Below, in pieces: positions 46,048 through 56,637 of a stretch of 64,000 nt of DNA. Source of the stretch: Spodoptera frugiperda (lineage: Eukaryota; Arthropoda; Insecta; Lepidoptera; Noctuidae). The position numbers were made by a program, and so were the translations under genes. Position 1 is the first letter of the stretch; every line of letters starts with the position of its first letter. Where the stretch lies: positions 7,736,116-7,800,115 of the forward strand of contig NC_064238.1 in the NCBI RefSeq assembly GCF_023101765.2, in the 5' to 3' direction. The notes under the pieces are model-generated. The model saw nothing but the letters and a program-made list of their open reading frames with translations. It did not search any database and was not told the DNA's origin.

Positions 46048-48697
46048 ATGGAAGAAGTGGATTCTATTATATTGCATTTCCTTCGCTCATTAAATATGTA
46101 GGTCTTTTATATTAGACAATCTTATTAGCAGTGCATGTCTAACAGTTAATTGCAAATATAACAATATCCAACAAACTTTTAGTTAATTAGAACTTTATTT
46201 TTTTCAGCAATATCAATGATGAGATCAAGAATATTAACGAATTGCCTGTTCACATCATCATTGAGTCAGCATCAACATGTTTAAGTGCAATTAATCCGTC
46301 TATAAAAGTAACCAAGAACTTGCCATCTGGCATATCTCATAGGATAGAAGTTGCTTCTCAAATAGCATCTGTTTGTAAGGTGAGACATTTTTAAAATTAA
46401 ATATTTATTTACAATTATTTTGCTAATGACTCTCTTCTTCAATTACAGGACTTAGGCTACAAGAATGATGTAGGTTATCAAACCTTCTTGTACCACAATG
46501 AATGTGAGCTTAGACAAGTGTTTATGTTTTTGATTGAAAGGCTACCTAATGAAGGCAAACAGGTGTCTGCAAGCTTACCCTCGGCTAACAAGAAATCTTT
46601 GCTCAAACAAGACATCAGCAACAAAATTGCAGAAGAATTAAAATCTATTTGGATCCCACCTTGCTGTAAACCTAATTCTAATAAGATTGGAGACTTTAGT
46701 ACTATAGGTAAAGTATTGTCTACATTCAATTGTTACTATAGTCAATATTTTAATGTTCTGTTTGTTTCTGGCATGACTTAACATTTGCCTTAGAGTTCTT
46801 GAGGCCTTATGGTGATGTGCAAATCTTTTTGCAGGTGTGAATACATCTTACAGTCAGATAAATTTGAGTGATGAACAAGTAATAGAAAAGCTACTAAAAA
46901 TAAAAGAGCTAAGCAAAACTAGTGTGTCCCTGAAATCAAGTGAACCAGTCAAGGAACCAAGTACAGATGAACAGACTGTTGTTGAAAAGCCTGCAGTAAA
47001 ACAAGATCCAAACAAGAGTCTTAAAGAATTAAAAGAAATGGCAATTGTATTGAGACAGAAATTAGACACTCTTGAGAGTGAGAAGAATGTTATGGAAGTT
47101 GAATATTCTCAGGTAATAATATACATATAATATCTGTAATATGAATAAAAAATCTAGTTTAATTTAAATCTATACTAATATATAAATCTGAAGAGTTTGC
47201 ATGTATGTGCTAATCTCCAGAACAGCTGGTCCAAATTGTATAATATTTTTTTGTATTGGATAGTTCATTTTTGGAGGAAGGTTATATGCTATAAAACATC
47301 ATGCTACACTCAATAGGAGACAAGCAGAGTGTGTGAAACTGCACAGAAGTAGCTAGTTATTACTATTAGTATTAGTAGCTATTACTATTAGTAGTTGTTA
47401 TTGGAAATTAATAAAATGTTACAGGCACAAAAATCGTTTGAAAAAGCTGAAGCAGATTTGAAAAATGTCCACAACATTCTCACAAGTATTGGTGTAACTG
47501 ATGTTGATGCTGATGGTGTTACGGATGGTTTGATAGAAAAAGTACAAAAGAACATCAACAGCTTACACAGGCAGAGTGAAGAATTAACTTCCAGGAACCT
47601 CTCTCTAATGGTTGAAATAGATAAAATTACCAGCAGTATGGACATGATGGAAGTATGTATCAGATATTACTTTCTCTTTCATAATATAAAAAAAGGTTAA
47701 TAATAAAAAATGTTACTTAAAATTATGTTGTTTCCAGTCTGAAAGGAGCAGATGTAAAAAGATTTTGACCACTTTAAAAGAAACAGCAAAGGCATTGAAA
47801 GAAGAATGTGAGAAGAAAGAAATTTTGGGCAGTCAATTGAAGGAGAGTTATGGGAAACTGAGAGGTGGCAATAAGAGGTCTGATAAAATAAGTTCTAGCA
47901 CTACTATAAGAATAATATATTTATTTTTAAAGTCATCCTATGGACCTTGTTCCTTCAGTTTATAAAAATTTATTATGCCAAATTGTTTCATTTCAGATCA
48001 ATTTATACAAAACGTATTTTGGAGATAATAAGCAATGTTGATAAACAAAACATGGAAATAAAGAAGATATTGGATGACACAAGACAGTTACAAAAAGAAA
48101 TAAATACTTTGGAAGGTCAATTAGACAGATGCTTCTCAATAGCTGATGAAACTCTCTTCAGGGTAAGTAGATTTCTACTACTAGGGTTTAATTGGGCTCA
48201 TATAGTTATTACTCTTTTAGAGACTATTTCTCTACTACATATGTACTACAGACCTTATCTTAACATACAGATTTATTTTTCCAATATTGATTTTTTATAA
48301 TATTTCTTATTCATTATGTTTTTTGGCTTCTCACGTTATTATTTGACGTCTGTCGCGTTGCCGCCGTGTCGTGTCGCGGAATGCTGATCATGAATATGAG
48401 CCTCTAGCATAATTTGATACTAGTCGAGATTTTTGTCTTGTCTTATGAAAGTTATAATAATATTTCTTGTGTTTTCAGGATGCTAAAAAGGATGACCAAG
48501 CAAAGAAGGCATACAAACTTCTAGCTCTTTTACATTCAGAGTGCAATACAATTGTATCACTTGTCAACGATACTGGCACTTTGGCAAGGGACATTGTTGA
48601 TTTAGAAGAAAATATTAAGACTGAGACTGCCAAGAGAACTGAAGATACTCTGAGGAAAATACAGCTTGATCTCACCAGGATCCAGGAAGAAGCTTAA
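46048..48697 (+). CDS. Ccdc22: CCDC22 homolog (Commander/CCC complex)
   Basis: Eight exons, 46048-46097, 46208-46379, 46449-46707, 46835-47112, 47425-47652, 47738-47877, 47997-48162 and 48479-48697, give 503 residues. CCDC22 with CCDC93 and the COMMD proteins forms the CCC part of Commander, which recycles endosomal cargo. The N-terminal calponin-homology-like (NN-CH) domain shows MEEVDSIILHFLRSLN and DLGYKNDVGYQTFLYHNECE, ending near WIPPCC. A long, mostly coiled-coil C-terminal half contains the most conserved stretch YTKRILEIISNVDKQNMEIK, KILDDTRQLQKEINTLEGQL and DAKKDDQAKKAYKLLALLH. The protein is shorter than the vertebrate form (about 627), mainly in the middle linker. Intron 4 carries a Helitron-like repeat at 47165-47373. 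It is convergent with mRpS27, with only 226 bp between stops. Confidence 0.93.
47165..47373 (+). repeat. Non-autonomous Helitron-like repeat in CCDC22 intron 4
   Basis: It begins ATCTATACTAATATATAAAT, contains CTAATCTCCAGAACAGCTGG and GGTTATATGCTATAAAACAT, and ends AGAAGTAGCTAG followed by T. Start and end follow a common lepidopteran repeat; the usual GC-rich 3' hairpin is degraded. Non-coding. Confidence 0.55.
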
Positions 48698-48871
48698 GCA
48701 TTTATATATGTGCTTCTTGCCTTATTTAAAATTACATTACATAATTATTATTTGTATCATTCCATATTAATACTAATGGTAGCAATACAAAGTGTATCAA
48801 ATAACACACTTAAATTATATATCTCATGTAAATTATATTAAAGTTTTAATATATTGTATAAATTAATGTTC

Positions 48872-48877
48872 AATAAA
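48872..48877 (+). terminator. Poly(A) signal of CCDC22
   Basis: AATAAA lies 175 bp after the CCDC22 stop. The opposing gene mRpS27 has an AATAAA on the minus strand at about 48900-48905, about 20 bp past its stop. The two transcripts therefore probably end in the same few tens of bases and may overlap. Confidence 0.6.
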
Positions 48878-48923
48878 ATAACCATCTATGTAATCTAATA
48901 TTTTATTCTAACATCTTAAAACC

Positions 48924-50394
48924 CTACTTCCTTTTCGGTAGAATCTCGGGTGGTATATAATCTTCATCAGTAGTTTTGCTTGCTTTTTTCTTTGTTACAG
49001 TCTTGTCAACAAGTTTCTCTTTTTCTTCTATTTCAAGATCAATTTTATCTTCATTTTCAAAGAACCATAGTTTCTGTTCTTGTTCCTGCATTTCATTTTG
49101 CTTTTGTTGAATGAGTTGGATCCTGCGCGCCCGATCCAGCCTTTGAGCTTGTTCTTGAAGTTTTTGTTCTCTTAGTTTCGCCCATGACTCAAATAGCTAA
49201 AAAAAAACCACAACAAATGAACACATACATTTCACCAGATACAAGTCCTATGCAAATAGTTACTTCATGCTAAAATTATAAATACCAATTTTGTAAAATT
49301 TACAATAGATATAACACAAAAAAGTAAACAATAATAGTTACCTGCTTCTGCTGTGAAACATCATTCTTATGTGTTTTATTGATGGCATTCTCAATTGCAT
49401 TTTTCAATGTCTCTTCTAAAGACGCTTCAGTATTCTGTTCAGCTTTACTTAAGGTTGACATACAATTTTCTAAGATGGGTTTGAATTCGGCTTCAATAAC
49501 AGCATTTTCTTTCTCCAAAACTTCTATGACCTCCTTGTATACTTTAAATGATTTCTCATTGCTTATTTTCTGACTGAAAGCAGCCAGTTTATCATACTTC
49601 TTGTACTTAAGCCATCCAATAATTTGTAGATTGTTATTTAAATTGTTGTCTGCTCTCTCTGAAATCCAAGCTAATGTTTTGCCAGATAGTAAAAGGGTGT
49701 CTTTGATGTCAAAGTGATCATCAAAGAAGGGATTTCGAATAAATTTGACTCTGATTTTAATTTCTTCAACCTTCTTGTTTTTCTCTTCAGGTGGGGCAGG
49801 TTCTGATGGTGTTGGTGTGTAAGTAGTGATATATTTGTAGCAAGCATATTGGCACAAAGCACATGTTAGTTCATGATTAAATTCCTCTTGCAGCATTACT
49901 AAAGAAGCTACTCTAGCAGCAAGTTCGTAGTTATTCAATGTTAACAATTTATCCAGTAACATATTTGCAGTATAGTCATCTAGGAAAACACCAAAGTTTA
50001 GAGGATCTTTTAATATTTCTACCAGCTCCTTTACATCACCAAACTCCATGAAATTCCGTACAGTAGCTTGTTGTGTTGATTCCAACATATTGCCGGTTTC
50101 TGCCGTGGTTCGGAGTTTATGCAGTAGATCCTTAAGCTCTTCTAGATGGCCCTGATCTTTGATTGCGTTAGCAAATATATCAACATCTATGGCGCTTAAG
50201 ACACCTTTTGAGGAATAATTTTGATCTAGTACATTGTAGAAATCATGAATATTGATCTTATTAAATACAGGCGACGAGTTCATGTTATTCCAAGCTTCTG
50301 TACATTTGTATTCCTTGGACAAAAAATTCTTTTTATGTATGATAACTGGACACACATTATTCTTAAAAAGAAGTTTTCGGTAATTACGTAACAT
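48924..50394 (-). CDS. mRpS27: Mitochondrial ribosomal protein S27 (mS27)
   Basis: Two exons, 49342-50394 and 48924-49196, give 441 residues. It is a small-subunit protein of the mitochondrial ribosome with a helical PPR-like repeat fold. The N-terminus is basic and hydroxylated (MLRNYRKLLFKNNVCPVIIH), as for matrix import. The helical core includes FMEFGDVKELVEILKDPLNF and GVFLDDYTANMLLDKLL, which resemble PPR helix pairs of the family, then VASLVMLQEEFNHELTCALC. A lysine/glutamate linker (PAPPEEKNKKVEE) precedes the second half. The C-terminal exon is a charged coiled coil (WAKLREQKLQEQAQRLDRAR). It lies head to head with Dbp80 and convergent with CCDC22. Confidence 0.9.
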
Positions 50395-50505
50395 TTTGAG
50401 GTCTGGTTAGATAAATTTCGATTCAAATTCAATTTATTTTTACTTATTTTACAACCTGAAACGAAAGTTTTTAGGTTATCTCACAATTCAACAATATTCA
50501 TACAT

Positions 50506-50545
50506 TGACATCTGACATAACTGTCAACGTCAAATTACTTTGACA
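50506..50545. promoter_or_regulatory. TGACA/TGTCA cluster upstream of mRpS27 / Dbp80
   Basis: TGACA at 50506, 50513 and 50541, TGTCA at 50522 and CGTCA at 50528 lie within 40 bp, 112-151 bp upstream of the mRpS27 ATG and about 500 bp before the Dbp80 5' splice donor. Confidence 0.5.
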
Positions 50546-51039
50546 GCGAGAGCTTGGTTGAAGGAAAATTATTGAATATTTCGTTTTCTGACTGAAACAA
50601 ATTGTAGCCAAGTAGTAAAGTATAATATTATTGATTTAGTACTACTAAGAAACATAGACAAAATATGATTGTAATGGCAGATTTACACAAGGTCAGTTTA
50701 GTAACTGAATCCGAAATCGTTACATGTTAGCTCTGACTTCATGCTGCTGCACTGACTCAAACCAATCGACATTGTTTTTTTCGTAGACAAAGGATTCTCA
50801 GTATACGGATTTTTTGGGACGGCGGTGATTTGTTTCAATTTCGGAGTCTGTTACAGACGCTGTGTAAATCTGCCTTTATATTTGGTTATTGAAATATTGA
50901 ATGACATTGACAGTGACTCAGTGACACATGACGTATTAATTCGGCGGCACTTACTGGTAAAGAAAAGTGTGTTTCGTGTTGATCGGTTGATAGAGATTTC
51001 TATGGCCGTTTGGAAATAATTATTACTTTTATATCAGTA

Positions 51040-51398
51040 TATCTATCACAAGGTAAGAATGTGTAATTATAATAATATCATCTTAGTGTAACTCACGGAA
51101 GTCTAACACGCTAAATTCAGTAAACATGTTTTAATAGTTAACAAAGTCAAACAAAGGCATTTTTATTGAAACTTAATTTACGTGACTCGAACGTCAACAC
51201 GGATGCTATTTCTACTATTTTCTGAAAGTAATTACTGTCTTGACGAAGTAAAAGTCTAAACTAGCTCATATCGCAGGTTATAATACTGTTCATAATAGAA
51301 CTGACTATCATAATACTTTCCTCTTACAATACTTTATTATTGTAGACATGTTTCAACGTGTTGTGTTTCTAATAATTGGTTTTTATTATTGTAGACAT
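51040..51398 (+). other. Dbp80 5' UTR intron with two tandem acceptors
   Basis: A donor CAAG/GTAAGAAT lies at 51052/51053. Two acceptors sit in copies of an identical 17-bp sequence, TTTATTATTGTAGACAT, at 51333-51349 and 51382-51398, 49 bp apart. The second places the exon 8 bp ahead of the start codon. The first would retain an upstream ATG (51348) whose 61-bp frame overlaps the true start out of frame. The 5' end of the transcript is not defined. Confidence 0.6.
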
Positions 51399-51402
51399 CA
51401 AG

Positions 51403-52803
51403 ATGGCTAATCAGTGGGGACAAAAAGTAGAGGACTTGGAGATTTCAAATAAAGTAGCTGGATTGGGGTTGGATAAAAAACCTTTGAACCAGTCTGCAGA
51501 TTCTGATGAAACCCCCGACACAGCAAACCCAGCAGACACATCTCTGTTGATGAAAATAATAAGGCAAGGTTTAGTTGAGTCTAAATTGGATATTGAAATT
51601 CAAAGAAAAGATCCTAACTCTCCATTGTATTCTGTTAAAACCTTTGAAGCTTTACACTTGAAGCCCAATTTACTGAAAGGAGTATATGCAATGGGTTTTA
51701 ATGCTCCCTCAAAGATCCAGGAAACTGCCTTGCCTACCCTTTTAGCTGACCCTCCACAAAACATGATTGCTCAATCTCAGTCTGGTACTGGTAAAACTGC
51801 TGCTTTTGTGCTGGCCATGTTAAGCAGAGTAGATCCCACTAAAAATTATCCTCAAGTGTTGTGTTTGAGTCCAACTTATGAACTAGCTATACAGACTGGA
51901 GAAGTGGCTGCAAAAATGGCTAAGTTCTGTCCTGAGATCAAACTGAAGTATGCTGTACGAGGTGAGGAGGTGCCTCGAGGAACTAAGTTGACTGACCATA
52001 TTATTATTGGGACACCAGGGAAAATGCTTGATTGGGGTGTGAAGTTTGGCATGTTTGATATGTCTAAAATTCGAGTATTTGTACTGGATGAAGCTGATGT
52101 TATGATTGACAGACAAGGGCACCAAGACCAGTGCATTCGCATTCACAAATGTTTGCCCTCAACATGTCAGATGATGTTCTTTTCTGCAACCTATGGTTCT
52201 GCAGTCATGGAGTTTGCTGAAATGATTGTTCCCAATGCTATTATTATAAGACTGTTACGTGAAGAGGAGTCCTTGGACAATATCAAGCAATACTATGTCA
52301 AATGTAAGAATGCAGATGAAAAGTACAGAGCCATATGCAATATTTATGGTGTGATAACAATTGGCCAAGCTATTATATTCTGCCACACAAGGAAAACTGC
52401 CAGCTGGTTATCTGTAAAAATGTCTGAAGATGGACATTCTGTAGCTGTACTCTCAGGGGAATTGACTGTTGAACAAAGAATAGCTGTGCTGGACCGTTTT
52501 AGAGCTGGTTTGGAAAAAGTGTTGATCACTACAAATGTATTGTCCCGAGGAATAGATGTTGAACAAGTGACACTGGTTGTTAACTTTGACATGCCTATGG
52601 ACATGGACAAGAAAGCTGACTGTGAAACATATTTGCACAGAATAGGTCGCACAGGACGTTTTGGTAAAGCTGGTATTGCAATTAATTTAATTGATTCCAC
52701 ACAAGCAATGACTATTTGTAAGGAAATAGAAGGTCATTTTGGTAAAAAGATTAAGTTGTTGGATATTGAAGATGCAGAAGAAATTGAGAAAATTGGTGCA
52801 TAA
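51403..52803 (+). CDS. Dbp80: DEAD-box RNA helicase Dbp5/DDX19
   Basis: One coding exon of 466 residues. This ATPase works at the cytoplasmic face of the nuclear pore with Gle1 and Nup214 to strip export factors from mRNA. Motifs in order: Q motif near residues 98-107 (GFNAPSKIQETALP), Walker A SQSGTGKT (125-132), Ia PTYELAIQ (PTYELA is the Dbp5 form), GTPGKMLDW, DEAD in FVLDEADVMID, III FFSAT, IV AIIFCHTRKTA, V LSRGIDVEQV, VI HRIGRTGRFG. The start is set at 51403 (MANQWGQKVEDLE), just after a 5' UTR splice acceptor. The frame is open further upstream but that part falls in the intron. An N-terminal regulatory region of about 85 residues precedes the core. Confidence 0.96.
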   Translation: MANQWGQKVEDLEISNKVAGLGLDKKPLNQSADSDETPDTANPADTSLLMKIIRQGLVESKLDIEIQRKDPNSPLYSVKTFEALHLKPNLLKGVYAMGFNAPSKIQETALPTLLADPPQNMIAQSQSGTGKTAAFVLAMLSRVDPTKNYPQVLCLSPTYELAIQTGEVAAKMAKFCPEIKLKYAVRGEEVPRGTKLTDHIIIGTPGKMLDWGVKFGMFDMSKIRVFVLDEADVMIDRQGHQDQCIRIHKCLPSTCQMMFFSATYGSAVMEFAEMIVPNAIIIRLLREEESLDNIKQYYVKCKNADEKYRAICNIYGVITIGQAIIFCHTRKTASWLSVKMSEDGHSVAVLSGELTVEQRIAVLDRFRAGLEKVLITTNVLSRGIDVEQVTLVVNFDMPMDMDKKADCETYLHRIGRTGRFGKAGIAINLIDSTQAMTICKEIEGHFGKKIKLLDIEDAEEIEKIGA

Positions 52804-53149
52804 TTCCTATGCATTTGTTATCAGTGTTAAGTTTTGCTTGATACTAAGTTTAAGTCCTACATTGTTACAGTAACAATATTATATTTGGTAATTGATTAAA
52901 TAACTAATTTTGTACTGTGTGTTCTTATTTACCTTGCATTTAAATGAGTACTCAGTTTATGTTTTGAATAATTTATTTCTTAAAGATAACTTCATAACCC
53001 ACACCCTATCACAAACTTTATTGGTAATTATGTTTTTGGTTGAACACAATTCTTGTTTACCTACATTATACATATACAGAGCAATAAGGAAAACAGGTCA
53101 ATTTTATCTATTTTATGTAGGTATAGTGACACACACTATACATATAAAA
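52804..53149. other. Dbp80 3' flank
   Basis: This is about 350 bp of AT-rich sequence from the Dbp80 stop to the tail of the LINE. No gene is seen; ATTAAATAACTAA near 52895 may serve in 3'-end formation. Confidence 0.4.
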
Positions 53150-54950
53150 TTTATTTATTATTTATTTATTTATTTATTATTAATATGTTAACACGGTTTA
53201 AGAAACCAATTACATTAACACACACAAAATATAGAATTATAAAAATAAAATTGAAATAAAATGAGGAAAAACATAAAAAAGACAACACTATAAAATTGGT
53301 AAAACAAAAACAAAAAAAAAAAACAATCAATAATATATACCATTGCACAATACACTTAAGGCAACGAAAAGAAAAACAAAACATTTCTACACTATAGGCT
53401 TTCGCAAAAGCTTAGGCAGACCCTTTTAATTGTTTTAAGGTCATCCACGAATAGATCACAGTCAGGGTAGGCTTCCATGAGGCTATTAAGTGCGGACAAG
53501 ACACGAGGAATAGGGGAAGATGCCCTGGCCACGGTACGACATGCGGGCACAGATAGCAGACGGTGCCTGCGAGCGCGTATGTAGTTGTTAGGAGCATAGA
53601 GTCGAACCAGTTCATTGTGAAGGTCAGGGGCATCAATTATCCCTCTGTAGATTTTGAGCGCGATGTGGAGTTGGTTAAAGGTTCTTCTAGTATCCAACAT
53701 ATTAAAACCTAGACATCCTACAAGGTACTTTGTCGGATACATGTATGGATAGTACCCGAGAGAACATTTGTAGAGAAACCTCAAAAATTTCTTCTGTACT
53801 TTTTCAAGCATGAGTGAATAAGACGCCTCGTATGCTTGACTCCAAACGCATGAGCTGGCCTCCAGCTTGCTTCTGACTAGCGTATTATACAGGAGTCTTA
53901 TCACTTGTGTATTCTTGAAATCTTTTGAGTTTCTTAATACGAATCCAAGTCTTTTAAATGACTCTTTGGCAACAGTGGCAATGTGATCATGAAATGTCAG
54001 CTTCTGATCGAAGACGACACCCAGGTCCCTCATATTTGATGATCTGGTTATAGGTGTGCCATTGATTCTATAATCAAAGTGAATAAGGTGTCGCCTCCGA
54101 CCAAAAGTCATGACATAACACTTAGTAGGATTGAATTCCATTCTGTTTGATACTCCCCAATCGTACACTCGGTCTATGTCCCTCTGAACAGCCTCGCAAT
54201 CCGATAAGCTGTTGACACAAGTGTAGAGTTTGAGGTCATCAGCATACAAAAGACATTCTGCGTATTGGGGAACATCTGGGAGATCATTTACCATCAAAAG
54301 AAATAGTAAGGGGCCAAGGATTGAGCCTTGACTTACACCAGATCGAGTATGGTAAGTGCTGGACTCATAAATACCCAACCTTACATACTGTTGGCGGTCA
54401 CGGAGGTAGTCCGCCAGTAAAAGCAGAAGGCTAGGGCAAATACCTATGGCATTAAGTTTCGCGAGCAGGATATCATTGTTGACGCGGTCAAATGCCTTCC
54501 GAAAGTCGAAATATAGAACATCAACCTGCTGACGTCGGTCAAGTTGTGATGAAATGTACTCTGTCAAAGTCAACAAGTTAGATTCAACAGATCTCCTACA
54601 TCTAAAGCCATGTTGAGCGTTACTGAGATGTTTTTCAACTTGTTTATATATAAGTTTGTGAAGCACGTTTTCAAATACTTTAGCAGGTGATGATAAAATA
54701 GCAATCGGTCGGAATTCCTCTACAGTTGTTTTGTCCGACGTTTTAGGTATAGGAGTTACGCGGGAGACTTTCCATTGGATGGGATAAAATCCTGTTTTAA
54801 GTGATAGGTTAAATATGTGGCATAAAGGAGAAATGAACGAGTACTTGAGATGTTTGAGAATAGTGGGTGGCATACTATCCGGGCCTACGGAACTACTGAC
54901 TTTTAGTTTATTTAACCCATCTAAAACATCCTTGGAGGAGAACTGAAAGA
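53150..54950 (-). mobile_element. 5'-truncated non-LTR retrotransposon (LINE)
   Basis: On the minus strand it runs from an ORF2 interior (about 54950) through the stop at 53392 and a 3' UTR to a tail of AAT(A) repeats at 53150-53180, seen on the plus strand as TTTATTTATTTATT. The open frame is undamaged for at least 490 codons, so insertion was recent. The 5' boundary at about 54950 and any target duplication are not clear. It lies between Dbp80 and EMC10. Confidence 0.85.
53392..54950 (-). CDS. LINE ORF2 reverse transcriptase, N-truncated
   Basis: The open protein starts within the RT domain (FSSKDVLDGLNKLK, then SVGPDSMPPTILKHL) and ends FCESL. RT blocks in order: WKVSRVTPIPK, EFRPIAILSSPAKVFENVLH, QHGFRCRRSVESNLL, VDVLYFDFRKAFDRVNND (catalytic Asp), SGVSQGSILGPLLFLLMVND, and the catalytic LLYADDLKLY. 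Thumb and C-terminal helices follow (LGVVFDQKLTFHDHI), then LEKVQKKFLRFLY. Endonuclease, which precedes RT in these elements, is missing. The style is jockey/CR1-like, but clade is not settled. There are no frameshifts or stops. Confidence 0.88.
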
Positions 54951-55144
54951 TATTTATATAATTACTATTTTTACTAATGTCTAAAATAGACTTTATACAG
55001 TTATTTTTAATAAATAATCATATTTTACATAATGCTAAATATTTTCTGATCAAAATGTTTTGTGTGGAGTTTCTGTATCTATAAAATAAATAATTTTATA
55101 TATTATTGACTATTTGGTAATAGTTATGAGTGTGTAACACTAAT

Positions 55145-56491
55145 TTATCTGGCTCCTTGGGCAGCTGGTTCAGGGTTGCTTGCTCCAGATATCATTACAA
55201 ATATTGCGATAGGTACAATATACATCCACTGAAACAAATAAAAATATATAAAATACAAACTTGAGACATTTGTATAAAACTATATTCATACATGTATTTC
55301 TCGTATAAGTTAAATGGAGCTGTAGAACTATGTAGTTCAATACTTCCAATTTGCTGTAACTTGAGAATTTTCACAGAGAAAAATTCAGCAATCTTCACCT
55401 ACCTTGAGAAGGCTAGACTACTCTTGACAATAGCTTTAAGTACCTAATGTATGTAGATAACATGATAACTTACATATTTGGCTAAGAAGGATTTGTTGTC
55501 TTTTAGGTCTCCCTTTTCCCTTGCTTCTCTTTCACGTTCCAGTTTCTGGATGTATGTTGCTGTGTCAGGTCTGTAAGAGATTTCTTTTTGTTTTAGAAGT
55601 TTCAATTAGTCCACTGTGTATAGCATTATAAGGTTAGAAAGAAGATTCTAGTTAGTTTTTCATTATAGAAGTGAAACTAAATAATCATTAGCTTTATGTA
55701 TAAGTGACAATTAGTTATACTTACACTGGAGCCTGTTCAACATAGCGAAGAAAGAAATTAGAGTTGATCTTCTGAGTGCCGCTTTCCAAAGACAATGGTT
55801 GTGAAGCATTGGTTACTTGGAAACTGACAGCAGTCACAGCCCCATTGGGCAGTACCCAGGCATTTATCACATCTGACAGACCATTGCCCAAGAAAGCTCT
55901 GGCTTTGACTGATGAGAAGAATTCTGTTCCTTTACTATTTTCAGCAGATGTCACTAAAGTCCTGATTGTGTAAAAACTATCAATTTCTGCTAAATTCTGA
56001 AATGTTACAATATTTTGTTATAACGCACATTTGTTACTGATTGGGTTGTTCTGCAGACTAGCAGATAGTTGATGATTGACTATGTAAGTTGAATGTCTAA
56101 TTAAAAGCAAATAGGGATTTACATTTGTAAATTATTATAAGGTTTAAATAGAGGTTTATTAGCACTAATATTATTTATTAAAGTTATAAATACCTTCAAT
56201 GCTTCTATGTGTCCTTTATTGAATTGTATTTGGTCTACAACTGCAGCACCTGCTCGAATACTCTTTAGAGCTATGTTTCCCCTTGGGCAATATTTTTCGG
56301 TGCCACAGTTTAGGGAATGTTCTATTTTAATATTCAGCCATCCATCGTAATCAATGCACGCCTGAAAGAAGAAATTATTCATGTAAAAATGTTCTATCAT
56401 GCTGTAAACTAAATAAAGTTAAGTGCACAATAACTACCGCATAATTAATTAAACTAAGTAATAGAATAGCAGCAATTGATTGAAAATGCAT
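55145..56491 (-). CDS. EMC10: ER membrane protein complex subunit 10
   Basis: Five exons, 56438-56491, 56194-56361, 55725-55996, 55474-55570 and 55145-55228, give 224 residues. EMC inserts membrane proteins into the ER; EMC10 is a lumenal beta-sandwich subunit anchored by one C-terminal helix. A signal peptide (MHFQSIAAILLLSLINYA) ends exactly at the exon 1 boundary. The lumenal domain has DGWLNIKIEHSL, IDSFYTIRTLVTSAENSKGT and WVLPNGAVTAVSFQV. The C-terminal signature is KSFLAKYWMYIVPIAIFVMI then SGASNPEPAAQGAR, matching the human KSFFAKYWMYIIPV pattern. The length is slightly below the human form (about 262). Confidence 0.93.
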
Positions 56492-56595
56492 TTTAATTGA
56501 GTATTGGTCCAGTTTCTGTTATAATACTCTCGTATTTTTCAGCAATTTCAGTTCAACTAATTTACTCAGTGATAATCTACAATTCAGTTTGACTT

Positions 56596-56637
56596 TGACA
56601 ACCTCTTCTGATAACATTGACGTTGACGTAAATGACA
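56596..56637. promoter_or_regulatory. TGACA/TGACG cluster upstream of EMC10
   Basis: TGACA at 56596 and 56633 and TGACG at 56618 and 56624 lie within 42 bp, 105-146 bp upstream of the EMC10 ATG. Confidence 0.45.

Noticed and set aside
50825..51019. 64-codon open frame upstream of Dbp80 as a small gene
   Set aside because: It falls in the divergent promoter/5' UTR region and has no recognisable features.
53150..53180. TTTA-type simple repeat as an independent microsatellite
   Set aside because: It is the 3' tail of the minus-strand LINE and is best explained by that insertion.
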